Of a stretch of 64,000 nt of DNA, positions 48,576 through 60,437 are shown one piece after another. This stretch comes from Arcuatula senhousia. Lineage: Eukaryota > Mollusca > Bivalvia > Mytilida > Mytilidae. A program made the position numbers and the translations under genes. The notes under the pieces are model-generated. The model saw only the letters and a program-made list of their open reading frames with translations, ran no database searches and was not told the origin of the DNA. The stretch's first letter is position 1; every line of letters starts with the position of its first letter. The stretch is taken from the NCBI GenBank assembly GCA_963971305.1, contig OZ020304.1, positions 18,954,103 to 19,018,102 on the forward strand, read 5' to 3'.

Positions 48576-50784
48576 CACCGTATGGACTCGTGAGCGGATG
48601 AAAAGGTGATTCACGTACATGGAAATGGTAAATAACACACTTTGAAAAGGCAAAATTTTCAAAAATAGCAATATGTCATCAAAAAGGTCTATAATAAGCC
48701 CAGTAGCCATTCTTATATAAAAACAAATGCTATTGCACGGAACACCTCATATCTTTAGGTGTTTGATTTTGTTGGTATCATAATTCATCATTGAACGATT
48801 TTTCTACAACCTCTTTACAAAATCAAAACTTCATTTGAAATATGAATTTATTTACAAAAAAAATATTTACACACATTTCTGCTCAAACAGGTCAGAATTT
48901 TTAGAACAATCATTATCACATGGAAAGTGTTCACATGATAAATGAGTTCATTTATCTTATATATCGCTTGTAAATGACGATACACCGATAACGCAAGGCG
49001 AAAAGGTTACAAAATACGTGAGAAAAGTAAAAAGGGTCAATGCGTGTTAAATTACAACACAATAATGTAAATAAAGCGAAATTTGTTACACATTTGTTTT
49101 TTTTATTCCCATAAAATATTTTTTAATCAATTGTTGCATATACATGAGGCGAAAAAAACATGTATAACCCAATCTTTAATTGCATTATTATACAAACATC
49201 TTTACATAAATATGTGTTACTGTTTGGAAAATAAATTTAATTATCAGGTAAACGAAAAGAAGCTGTGAAATTAAGATAGCACGCGTAGAAGTTTAATTTA
49301 TTTGATTGTCTTAAATAAGCCTAACTTGATGTTAACGTTTGGCTATAAACTTAACTACCAACAATCATGGACAGGAGTTTCTTAAAATAGTTTACTGGAT
49401 TCCAACATAAAATTAATTTGAAAGTATTTTTAATGCATTTAAAATTATACTACATACCTTAATTTCTACAAACTATTAGTAAATAAAAAAAAAACTAAAA
49501 AAAAAAACTAAAACTGCTTTTTGACGATTTTGAATTATTTAATTAATGCTTGTATTGATTGAGAAATATATCTCTTTTGTTGTCTTTTAGTGCCACATTT
49601 TTGTTTTGGTCGGTTGAGCCATATTCTGCTTTTCTTTCTTATTAGCATATCACCTGAAAAAAATGTACTCCTTAATTCTTGAATGAAGGAAATAAATTGA
49701 TATTGATGTATAGTGCTTACAAAACTGTACACGGACTGTTTTAAAGTGAGTAAGGGAGTTGAATGTCAGACAATCTTGTCGACTTTGAAAATGACTTTTG
49801 CCAAGGAATTTTCCTTCGCTTTATAAGGGTCAGAGAGAGTTTTAAAATGGACATGTTGTTTTGTGTTTCGGGTTCATATGTGTAAAATGTATTTGATAAA
49901 TACTTTCTTTTTTAAAACGTATGTTTAAAAAAAGAAATGGTTTTATAAGTTATGTTTTAATACGCTTAATATCGCATCGAAATAGTTTTCAAAGAAGAAG
50001 TTTTCATAAATTCAAATGACAACAAATTTCCAGACATTAAATTTTCCTACGCCTGACGCGCTCTACCAAAAATTAGAATTCCCGACTTTTTATTTCATAG
50101 CAGTATTTTTTAAAAAAAAATGATTCAATTTGAATTGTATCTTTTTTTGCCCGGCAGCCTGTATGTGTAACATTGCTCTTGGCAGCCACAGTCATCAACA
50201 TAGACACTGACTAGTAGATCTACAAATTGAGTAATACAGGTTGTTATTGATTCTTTCGGAATGAGAAAGATTTATCGTTATATAACCATCCCTTCCAGCA
50301 TTAATCATTTGTTGTTTCTTGACCATTTTTATATGCGTTACCGATTGATAACCTTTTCAGACGGCGTTACTTTAATTTTCGGGCATAACTTTTATTTTAA
50401 GATCCGTGCCTATAAAAAACGGTGTTTTGATATATTTCGTATCCCTAAAAGCACGTGTATGCACATTATATTCTCAAAAAGGGTGATTTTATTAGAAAAA
50501 AAAATATGTTTTATTGTTATTTTTTTTTGTAACATCATTTTGTCATTAAGTTGGAAGAAAACTGAAACATTCTTTCGAAAAATATCATGCATCTTAAGAA
50601 AGGGAACGGTTTCAAATGTTCCGTGAGCCATGGCATTTAATATACAGTTGAAATGGGTAACGAAAAATGATACTCAAACATACCTTGTTTTGTTTTTAAT
50701 CCGTTTATCCCTTTTCAAAGTGTGTTATTAACCATTTTCATGTACGTGAATCACCTTTTCATCCGCTCACGAGTCCATACGGTG
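48576..50784. mobile_element. 2.2-kb DNA transposon, CAC-ended TIRs, 5-bp TSD
   Basis: Inverted repeats of about 76 bp begin CACCGTATGGACTCGTGAG; the outer 46 bp are identical and a few mismatches follow. TGAAA flanks both ends (48571-48575, 50785-50789). No transposase recognised. A minus-strand frame at 49535-49655 behind a good acceptor (CTTTTTTCAG) encodes DMLIRKKSRIWLNRPK but has no partner exon. Confidence 0.85.
50016..50085 (-). mobile_element. Retrozyme relic with deleted hammerhead
   Basis: Contains CCTACGCCTGACGCG joined directly to CTCTACCAAAAA. The segment carrying stems II and III and the CTGATGA core is missing between two GCG words, so the ribozyme is lost. Confidence 0.7.
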
Positions 50785-51156
50785 TGAAAGCTCGTCAACT
50801 GTGAAAGTCTGACAGAAAAGTCATATGTAAAGTCAAGAGTTAGAACATCTTCTCGTTTGATTGCGTGTTTCAATTTGCAAAAATACTCAATCCACATCAT
50901 AAAATGATCATGGCTGCTTTTGTTGAATTCAGGTTGTTGAATTATATTGAGCATTTTGGCACTATCATAACACTTCATTGTATTTCATTTTTAAAAGATC
51001 GCGATTCAATTTCAACTGATGATGAAAATGCACCAAGTGAACCTGATTTGAAGGCATTAAAGTACACAACATCTTGAAATAATTTCTTAATTATTTGAGA
51101 TGAGAGGAGAGTAAAAATACACCAATAAAATAGAAAAAAATGAACTTTTAATTTTT

Positions 51157-52320
51157 AGCTCACCTGGACCTAAGGTGAGCTATAACCATCACTTGGCGTC
51201 CGTCGTCGTCGATTGTCGTCGTCTGTTAACAATTTTTCAAAAATCTTCTCCTCTGAAACTACTAAACAGAATTTAATGAAACTTGGTATGAATGATCCTT
51301 AGGGTGCCCTGCACCAAACTTGTGTTTCAATTTTTGATCCGTCAAAAAAACATGGCCACCGTTACTAAAAATAGACCAGGGGGTCAGACTACTGTTTTTG
51401 GCTTGTAAATCAAAAAGTATAAGAGATTGATGAAATCTGATGCCACCCTACTGCTTCAGCATCAAAAGTTCTACAAAAGTCTCCATTTGATCGAAGTTGT
51501 CAGATGATCCCTTATAGGGGTTACAGTCCCTTAAAGGTGAAAAATAGCGTTTTTGCATGTTTTCGGCCTATAGAATGAAAACTATTGTAGATAGAGAAAA
51601 GCTGTTGCTTGCTTAAATGTTCAGCTCATTTAGCTCTACAAAAGTCTCCATAGGGTCGAAGTTGTGAGATGACCCTTTATAGGGGTTTAAGCCCCTTAAA
51701 GGCGAAAAATAGTGGTTTTGGCCTATAGAATAAAAACTTTTGCAAATAGAGAAAAGCTGTTGCCTGCTTAAATGTTCAGCTCATTTAGCTCTACAAAAGT
51801 CTCCATAAGGTCAAAGTTGTCAGATGATCCCTTATAGGGGTTACAGCCCCTTAATGGTGAAAAATAGCGTTTTTGCATGTTTTTGGCCTATAGAATGAAA
51901 ACTATTGTAGATAGAGAAAAGCTGTTGCTTGCTTAAATGATCAGCTCATTTAACTCTATAAAAGTCTCCATAGGGTTAAAGTTGTCAGATGACCAGCCCC
52001 TTAAAGGCAAAAATAGTGTTTTTGGCTTAAGAATGAAAAGTATTGCAGATAGAGAAAAGCTGTTGCTTGCTTAAATGTTCAGCTCATTTAGCTCTACAAA
52101 AGTCTCCATAGGATTGAAGTTGTCTGATAACCCCTTATAGGGGTTACAGCCCCTTAAAAGTTGAATACTAGTGTTTTTGATTATTAAGAAAGAAAACTAT
52201 TGCAGATAGAGAAAAGCTTTTTAATGCTTAAACATTCAGCTCATTTAGCTATACAAAAGTCTTCATAGGGTTGACATCAAGACCAGGTGAGCGATTCAGG
52301 CTCCTGGGAGCCTCTTGTTT
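51157..52320 (+). mobile_element. Pearl-like element, GCTCACCTGG family, copy 1
   Basis: Starts with hairpin AGCTCACCTGG...AGGTGAGCT, then GTCGTCGTC, a unique block, five core units of about 138-165 bp (GCTGTTGCTTGCTTAAATG), and ends CAGGTGAGCG plus hairpin AGGCTCCTGGGAGCCT and CTTGTTT. Confidence 0.9.
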
Positions 52321-52621
52321 AATTCGTAGTTGATGTTTACAGTATGCAAAGCAATATAAAATTCGGGTTCATGTTCATTATCTTCAACACTGTCATCAGA
52401 AATTCGATGCTTCCTGTGAACATGCACTTTAAATGTACTCGATCAATTGAGTGAAATAATCTCATAGGAACCTATTGCATATCAAACGTCAAAGTTTGTG
52501 ATTTCTGACAAAATGTTTACTAAAGTCATTGAACTTGCCAGAATGAAAGCAGCACAAGCTACAAGCGAACTTTTCTCCTTCAGTGTAATGTTTTATATAG
52601 GTTTGCCATTAACTTGTCATT

Positions 52622-53965
52622 AGCTCACCTGGACCGAAGGTCCTTGTGAGCTTTTACCATCACTTGGTTCGTCGTCGTCTGTCGTCGTCGTCTGTTAACA
52701 ATTTTTCAAAAATCTTCTCCTCTGAAACTACTGAACAGAATTTAATGAAACTTGGTATGAATAATCCTTAGGGTGTCCTGCACCAAACTTGTGTTTCAAT
52801 TTTTGATCCGTCAAAAAACATGGCCACCGTTACTAAAACTAGACCAGGGGGGTCAGACTACTGTTTTTGGCTGGTAAATCAAAAGTAAAAGAGATTGATG
52901 AAATCTAATGCCTCCTTACTGCTTCAGCATCAAAAGTTCTACAAAAGTCTCCATTTGGTCGAAGTTGTCAGATGATCCCTTATAGGGATTACAGCCCCTT
53001 AAAGGTAAAAAATAGCGTTTTTGCATGTTTTTGGCCTATAGAATGAAAACTATTGTAGATAGAGAAAAGCTGTTGCTTGCATAAATGTTCAGCTCCTTTA
53101 GCTCTACAAAAGTCTCCATAGGGTCGAAGTTGTGAGATTACCCCTTATAGGGGTTACAGCCCCTTAAAGGCGAAAAATAGTTTTTTTGGCCTATAGAATG
53201 AAAACTATTGCAGATAGAGAAAAGCTGTTGCTTGCTAAAATGTTCAGCTTATTTAGCTCTACAAAAGTCTCCATGGGGTCGATGTTGTCAGATGACCCTT
53301 TATAGGGGTTTAAGCCCCTTAAAGGCGAAAAATAGTGTTTTTGGCCTATAGAATAAAAACTATTGCAAATAGAGAAAAGCTGTTGCTTGCTTAAATGTTC
53401 AGCCCATTTAGCTCTACAAAAGTCTCCATAAGGTCAAAGTTGTCAGATGATCCCTTATAGGGGTTACAGCCCCTTAAAAGGAAAAATAGCGTTTTTGCAT
53501 GTTTTTGGCCTAAAGAATGAAAACTATTGTAGATAAAGAAAAGCTGTTGCTTGCTTATATGTTCAGCTCATTTAGCTCTACTAAGGTTTCCATAAGGTCA
53601 AAGTTGTCAGATGATCCCTTATAGGGGTTACAGCCCCTTAAAAGGAAAAATAGCGTTTTTGCATGTTTTTGGCCTATAGATTGAAAACTATTGTAGATAA
53701 AGAAAAGCTGTTGCTTGCTTTTAGTTCAGCTCATTTAGCTCTACAAAAGTCTCCATAGGGTTGAAGTTGTCTGATGACCCCTGATAGGGGTAACAGCCCC
53801 TTAAAGGCGAAAGATAGTGTTTTTGGCCTATAGAATGAAAACTATTGCAGATAGAGAAAAGCTGTTGCTTGCTTAAACATTCAGCTCATTTAGCTATACA
53901 AAAGTCTTCATAGGGTTGATATCAAGACCAGGTGAGCGATGCAGGCTCCTGGGAGCCTCTTGTTT
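52622..53965 (+). mobile_element. Pearl-like element, GCTCACCTGG family, copy 2
   Basis: Direct repeat of the preceding copy, 0.3 kb downstream, with more core units and the same terminal hairpins. Confidence 0.9.
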
Positions 53966-54129
53966 ATTTTCATGTAGGGAAAATTATTGGTACGACATGC
54001 CGTACCTGCAAAAAATATTGGTATACGACGGAAGCCGTACCGGCTGATACGCCTAGTAACTTCGACGGAAAAGACATTGAACTGTGTTACTTAATTAATT
54101 GATTAGATTAGTTTGATTTGTTTTAATTA

Positions 54130-55565
54130 AGTAAGTAATTATATTAAGTAAACTCTATTTAAAGTCGGAATTAATGTATACAAAATAACATGAAACATGA
54201 GTTCTGAAGAGTTCTTTGACCGACTACTATTATATAAACAGATAACAACAAGACAAAAAAAAACAATGCATAAGCATGGATACAAAATCGGACAGACAAT
54301 TAGACTCATACACAAAGACATCATGCAGAGACAAGATAAATATTACTAGTATAACGAAAACAATATAACAAAATCAAAATAAAAAAAAATAAAACAATAC
54401 AGAACATAAAGAAAAAAAAAACAAAAAAAAAAAAAACAAAACCCAAAAACAAACAAACAAAAAGAACACACAAGAACAAGGGAGAAGTTCGGCAATGAAA
54501 GAGTGATTAGTGAGATCAAAATGAGCTGCAGGTGCAATTTTCAGAAATAAAACACCATGTGGGTATGAAGTTTTTGAAGCTCTCAAAAGTTGTGATAGAA
54601 CGAGCATGGTTAGGTAGGGAATTCCATAGTTGAGCTGCCGAATAGCTGAAACTTTTCTTTCCATACCTTGTAGTTCTTGGTCTGGGCAGTTCCACTGTGT
54701 GTTTGTATCTGAAATTATAAGTATTTTCTTTAAAAGTTATTATATTTTGTAGGAATTCAGGACTGTGTTTGTTTATATTTTATACATCTCCAATGCCATG
54801 GTTCTAAATCGTCTGACTTTTATGGATGCTTTTTTTTAATTTTGGAAATAAAGTGTTAAATGAGCTGGTTTCATTGATGAAACGAAGTGCTCTTTCCTGC
54901 AGTTTTCGATTTTGTTTGCATTTTTCTCACTATAGAAATGCCAAGGTAAGGGACAGTAACTCAAATTTGACAAAATAAAGGAATGGTAGATGGTCATTTT
55001 GGTTAAGTTGAACTTTAACATTCACATAGCAAACATCTGTTAAAAGGCATCCCATCAGCTTAACGATCTAAAAAGGATTGTACATCATTTAAACAAACAA
55101 GCCAAATCAATTGTTACTCCAAGAAACTTAACACTATATCTTCATATTTGATATTGCAAGAGCTTAGGTTAAAAGTAATTAATATCATGCTTATGTGTTT
55201 TTTTCGCCGATGACCTGGAATTTTTCTGGGTTTGCCTGCATTTTATTCTCAGAGAACCATGATATTGGGGAAGAACAATCATCCTCCAAGAATTTAATGA
55301 CTGTATCCAAAGAGACACCAGACTTAGAACGAGTGTTGTCGTCGGCGTAATCATACAAGTCACAGTGTTTTACAAATAAAAATATATAGTTTATGAAAAT
55401 GTTGAATAAGGAAGATTCAAGTATAGAACTCCGCGGCACCCCTTTATAAATTTCAAGCATTTCACTTACATTTTGACATATCTTGACACATTGTGTTTTA
55501 TTACTGAGATACAGTTTAATAAAGAAAGAGCAGATTCACTGAGTCCATAAAAATTAGGTTTCAAA
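54130..55565 (-). pseudogene. LINE reverse transcriptase relic (CR1/Jockey-like)
   Basis: Minus-strand frames give GVPRSSILESSLFNIFIN, the catalytic YADD (55338-55349), SWFSENKMQANPEKFQV, a thumb-side block ILSNLSYCPLPWHF, and a C-terminal end (near 54560-54660) after several frame breaks. It is followed by a T-rich 3' tail ending about 54130. The usual GVPQGSILGP is altered to RSSILES, so the copy is inactive. The 5' half is missing. Confidence 0.75.
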
Positions 55566-57320
55566 AGTAAAAGATCTTTTTGACATTTATTTTATACTGA
55601 TACGTTTATCTCATAAAGGCCATATAAATTAAATGAAAACTAGATAATAAGGTATTGGCGTATTTGGCCGCAGCTGTATTATGAAATTAATAATTACATG
55701 CATATATGTATATAGATATGTATATTTACAAAAACTTTAAATTGTTCAAATATATAAATTGGTTACCGCAAATTTTAAATGGTTAAGATATTATTTCACC
55801 GTGGGTATCACAGGTGTAAATAATTTATAAATGCTTGACTGTTAGTAACAGAAGTCAAGTATTTCTATGAAAACTAAGAAATTGAAACTTATGCAGCGAA
55901 AATCGCCAAATTGGCTGGGCAAAGCCCAGACAACCGCCATTAAATGGGGGTTCGCTGCAGGAACCGGCCAAATATATGCAACATTAATGCCTCTCTAAAA
56001 TTTATTAGACTTTGTACGAATAACCTTTACTCCATATGAAAAACGTTTCTAAAAGGTATCACACAAGGATTAACCTGCATGCATGTGTATGTCAAATTAA
56101 CTGGACAAGGGCTTCATTACATGTATTATGTAAATCCAATTAATTGTTAATGCTGCAAAAAGTGTCTTATTTGTGAGGAAAACAATACTTAGATAAAATA
56201 AATTATTCACAGATCCTTCATTTCAAGATTCACATGCACTAGATAAATGGAAATAACTAACAGACAATTAAAGGATATAATAATTTCTCAATGTGTTCAT
56301 CCCTCATGCCCAATAGTAATATTCTAATCACAACTTAATTCGCATCATTACTGTTTATGTTCATTTAGTTTTTTACCAATCTATGTTTCTGAGATACCAA
56401 TGATTGAGTTTTAGCATATATCAGGAACTGTACATAAACTTAGTGTTAGTGTTTGTTTATGTGTATGTGTTTTTGTATGTGTAATTACTTGAAAATCCCA
56501 ATGTTTTAATTTTTATTTTTTTTTTTTATTATTTTAGTGTAAACATTTAAATAGATGTGCATGAATGGACTGTAATATTGATTTGTATATTGTAGAGTCA
56601 AACCCTACATGTACATGCATGACATTTTTTTTAATTGTTCCATATTATACTTTATTCGCAACTGTACAAAGGTTCACAATGTGTAATGTGTTATGTTAAT
56701 GATGTAATGATAACCTTTTCATGTTATGTAGATTTTAACCATGTGACTTAATTTGTTCATTTTTTCTAAAGTTTTGAAATGAGTAATTTTCACTAGAACT
56801 AAGTTTTATTTCAATCATGTTCCCAGTTATCATCATTGATTCACATCTCAAAGTAAAGTAATTGTAGTCAAGTTGATTTAAGAGTGTTTTGATAATTATT
56901 TGCAGAAGTTTTTGTGCTTTATAAAGTAAACGCATTTTTGAGATTTTCCCTCTATTTTATTTTGCAACGAACGATACCTTATTTCACGATTTTGATCATT
57001 TTTAAGGCTTGACGATTAATTCGAAGGTTCTAGACATTGTCAGTCACATGAATGAGCTTTGGGAATACACTTTTTAATTATGTTACCTAAGTAATGTCTG
57101 TATTGTTTGACGATTTTTCTATCGTTCCTAACTTTGACAGTTCGGCGCCCGCCATATTGTTTGTCAAGTGAAGAATTATTTGATTGGCGCTTCGTATTTA
57201 AGAACTGTAATAAATTTTATTATTTAAAAGAAAATATGTAGAAATGTTGGAATTTATAATTATTTTTCGATATTGTTATTTAAAACTGTTTTAAAATTCG
57301 TATTTTTGTGAAAGTTATAA
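55566..57320. other. No recognised feature
   Basis: AT-rich sequence without supported genes. ATTTCACCGTGGGTATCACAG at 55795 recurs at 61650 and, decayed, at 61975. Confidence 0.5.
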
Positions 57321-57339
57321 GACTTTTGTAAGTCTGTGT

Positions 57340-57535
57340 TCTGATTGGTCAATTCCGTGCACCAACGCACGGTGCACCGCGAGGATGCCCCGGCGCATCG
57401 GAGCACCGCCCAGTGTACCGCGTGATGCACAGTGCATTTGGCGGTTATATATAAGCGAGAAAAACGCTAGATCGACGTCACATTTCTTTCTGAGGTCTGA
57501 CACGCCATTTTGACGTTCTGTTTACAATGTAAGAC
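57340..57535 (+). promoter_or_regulatory. Candidate TATA promoter and first exon
   Basis: An inverted CCAAT (ATTGG, 57344-57348), a GC-rich block with repeated GTGCACCGCG-like words, TATATATAA at 57446-57454, a pyrimidine stretch TTTCTTTCT near 57483-57491 and a GTAAGA donor-like site at 57529. Together they look like a plus-strand pol II promoter with a short first exon. The downstream gene is not visible. Inference only. Confidence 0.4.
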
Positions 57536-58077
57536 CATCATTTAGCTATTTTTGGCTATGTTTGTGACCAAAACTTTTAATAAATAAGAATTTCTCTATG
57601 AAATTACAGTACATGTTAATATTTCTCCTTTGAGAATATGCTTTTATTTTGGCATTTAAATGGGAAAGTTTAAGAAGAGAATTATTTGCTTAAAGTTCCT
57701 AGCAGTCAAGTTATTGAGAAGATCAGGCAAAATGATAATCCAAAAGTCATTGATCATTTTTAAGCTAAAGTTTTAGAACAGTTAAAGTTTTCAGACCAGA
57801 GTTCTATTTTTGCTTTGATAATTTTAAGCAGAACACAGATATTTTTATTAATAATAAATTGTTGTTTGCAATTTATTTATTTTGTTAAATACAAGGTATA
57901 TCTGAGAAGTTAATATGTTGAGTTCTAACTGATCAGTAAATTCTCTGACTAACTGAACTCTATTTCTATTTTAAGCTTGATTTTTATTTTAAATAAAGAC
58001 AGTAAGATTATTTAAGATAGGGAGGCATACGCTATCGACGCCTTGTCAGTTGATACATTTGTCTCATTAAAACTGTG

Positions 58078-58116
58078 CTTTGAGTTTACACAGCTAGGGG
58101 TCAGCTGCACTCAAAG
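58078..58116 (+). ncRNA. Hairpin repeat 1 of 6
   Basis: Outer stem CTTTGAGT/ACTCAAAG is perfect over 8 bp. The core is TTACACAGCTAGGGGTC followed by AGCTGC, with an inner CAGCT/AGCTG stem. Confidence 0.65.
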
Positions 58117-58175
58117 TTACATTTCAGTGTTAAATGTTTTAATAGTAATTTTAGGAAGTTAGGTAAGGGAAGTGC

Positions 58176-58216
58176 TATAAGAGTTTACACAGCTAGAGGT
58201 CAGCTGCACTTTTATA
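58176..58216 (+). ncRNA. Hairpin repeat 2 of 6
   Basis: Same core (loop AGAGGTC) but a different outer stem, TATAAGAGT/ACTTTTATA, 9 bp including one G-U. Confidence 0.65.
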
Positions 58217-58250
58217 TGTACTTTTAATAAAATAAACTTTGTATAAACCT

Positions 58251-58298
58251 GTATACTTGAGTTTACACAGCTAGGGGTCAGCTGCACTCAAGTTATAC
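58251..58298 (+). ncRNA. Hairpin repeat 3 of 6
   Basis: Same core with outer stem GTATACTTGAGT/ACTCAAGTTATAC, 12 bp with one bulged T. Confidence 0.65.
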
Positions 58299-58331
58299 TT
58301 CTTTAATGTTCAGATAAGTTTTAAGCTAGGT

Positions 58332-58372
58332 TTCTTGAGTTTACACAGCTAGAGGTCAGCTGCACTCGAGAA
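58332..58372 (+). ncRNA. Hairpin repeat 4 of 6
   Basis: Same core with outer stem TTCTTGAGT/ACTCGAGAA, 9 bp including one U-G. Confidence 0.65.
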
Positions 58373-58395
58373 TTAAACTTTTAATTAACAGTATT

Positions 58396-58434
58396 CCTAA
58401 AGTTTACACAGCTAGAGGTCAGCTGCACTCTAGG
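58396..58434 (+). ncRNA. Hairpin repeat 5 of 6
   Basis: Same core with outer stem CCTAAAGT/ACTCTAGG, 7 of 8 pairs (one A-C). Confidence 0.6.
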
Positions 58435-58477
58435 TTATACATTTAGAAGATTTTTGGAAGCTTTCATATTTCAAGTA

Positions 58478-58519
58478 CACATAAGTTTATTATAGCTTGA
58501 GATAAGCTGTACTTTTGTG
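58478..58519 (+). ncRNA. Hairpin repeat 6 of 6, diverged core
   Basis: The core has drifted but the inner stem is now perfect (AGCTT/AAGCT). Outer stem CACATAAGT/ACTTTTGTG pairs at 8 of 9 positions with sequence unlike the other five. Confidence 0.55.
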
Positions 58520-58539
58520 GAAATCATAAGTAAAAGATA

Positions 58540-59320
58540 ACACAATATGTTTTCATAACGTTTTATTTAGCCTGAAATAAATAAAGTTTATTAAGCTCAG
58601 TAAATATTAGTATTTGCTCTTTCGTGCTATTCTGAAAGTAAAATAGTAGGATTTTTGAGTTAAGATACCTCAGATATACCTATACCTATATATATATATT
58701 TTGAACATACAAGTCATATCTGGAGCAATTATTATTAAAATTTGTTGTTGTTGAAATAAGATAAACTTGTTACAATAAAGTATTTAACTTTATTCACTCT
58801 TGATTACTCACTTGGTCATAGATATACAGTGGTTCAGTCCTAGTTCATAAGGTTTTGATTTTGAATAGATCTGCATGGCAACAATCAGTTTGGAATAAAT
58901 ATACATGACATGACACTAGAAATACAGGTTTAGAAGATAACAGAAATATTTTGTAGTTCCTTGTGGGGATTTAGTCTTTTACTCTTACCTATCCCTAGCG
59001 CGCTACAATATTATTTGGTTACACATTAATAAAAGCATAACATACATTGTAGAAATGTGATCGTGTGTGACATCTTCAATTGATGCTGGCTGCTAAATTT
59101 GAAAAACAATTGCTAATCTCCAAAATTGCCCTATAACAATATGTACCCAGTTAGGGTCTATCATTGTATTTGGTTGTCATGATCACAGTGTACAAATTGC
59201 AACTCAATTGTTTGAGAATGATAGCTCAGCAATTTGTAATTAACCGCATAAATTTGCAATTGCAAGGATTAACCAAATATACTGGCGTATGCGTGTATAT
59301 AGGTGTGTGTGTTGTGTGTG
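58540..59320. other. No recognised feature
   Basis: AT-rich, no supported gene or repeat partner. Confidence 0.5.
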
Positions 59321-59321
59321 T

Positions 59322-59391
59322 GCTAACCCTCTTCTTTTCTGATCAAACTCGTTTCAGCTGAAAGGAATCATAATTTGTACCTAACACTTAT

Positions 59392-59434
<43 letters not shown>

Positions 59435-59535
59435 TGTGTGCTAACCCTCCTTTTTCTTATCAAAATAGTCTAACCCTCTTCTTTTCTGATCAAACTCGTT
59501 TCAGCTGAAAGGAATCATAATTTGTACCTAACACT

Positions 59536-59617
<82 letters not shown>

Positions 59618-59805
59618 AACCCTCTTTTTTCTTATCAAAATAGTCTAACCCTCTTCTTTTCTGATCAAACTCGTTTCAGCTGAAATGAATCATAATTTGT
59701 ACCTAACACTTATGTGTATGTGTGCGTGTGTGTGCTAACCCTCCTTTTCTTATCAAATTCGTTTAAGCTGAAATGAATCATAATTTTGTACCTAACACTT
59801 ATGAC
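59322..59805. repeat. Minisatellite with embedded (GT)n tracts
   Basis: Units of GCTAACCCTCTTCTTTTCTG, TTTCAGCTGAAA and CCTAACACTTATGTG alternate with GT runs; the longest spans about 59539-59615. Unit lengths vary with the GT tract. Confidence 0.9.
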
Positions 59806-60393
59806 TTTACATAATCATGATAATTAGCATTGTTAAATAATATTCAATTTTGTAAGTATGACTTAAATTAAATAAAAATGCATCTGAGTTCTCCAGCATG
59901 AAGGGTAATGGGTATCCAAACTATATAATATCAAACTCAAAAATAGTTTAGCTTCCTTTAATACCAGATTCAAAATATTTGAAATTGAATAGAACTTAAT
60001 TTGAATCCCTCTTCATCTCTTAAATATCTGAAAAAAACATGAAACAGTTTAATTTCTTCTATGGCAACCACACCTGAAATAAAGTAAATTCTTAGATAGT
60101 TAAAAACAATACTTAATTTTTGAAATAAATGTAACAGTTGTTTGGTTTCATTCTTCAAAATCAAACCTGAAATAAATCATGATAAATGTTAGTATAATTT
60201 TTGGAGAATACATTAAAGCTTTAAATTATCCGTCTAAATTTCAAAATTGTCTAAACCCTAAGGTTCTTCCTACCCCAGACATAGGTTGAATATCTTTGTA
60301 ATAACTTGGTTCCCCAGTTTGGTATTTTTGGTTATACTGTTCTATGCTCTTCATATTCATACAGTGTTTGGCATTTTCAATATTTTTGGTAGA

Positions 60394-60437
60394 GCGCCTC
60401 TGATGAGTCTTGAATAGACGAAACGCGCGTCAGGCGT
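60394..60437 (+). ncRNA. Hammerhead ribozyme, unit 1
   Basis: GCGCCT, CTGATGA, stem-loop II GTCT-TGAAT-AGAC, GAA, stem III ACGC/GCGT, cleavage-site C at 60431, AGGCGT. All core bases fit the hammerhead consensus; stem I is open to flanking sequence (type I). Confidence 0.92.

Noticed and set aside
49535..49732. Possible receptor exon behind a good acceptor
   Set aside because: It lies within the 48576-50784 transposon and does not join exon 1 in phase; no signal peptide is encoded.
50261..50626. 121-residue open frame on the plus strand
   Set aside because: Composition is Phe/Ile/Lys-rich as expected from AT-rich DNA; it lies inside a non-autonomous transposon and has no recognisable domain.
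58078..58519. Regularly spaced repeats resembling a CRISPR array
   Set aside because: The host is a eukaryote, spacing is irregular (about 65-98 bp), there are no cas genes, and the repeats are hairpins whose flanks covary rather than spacers.
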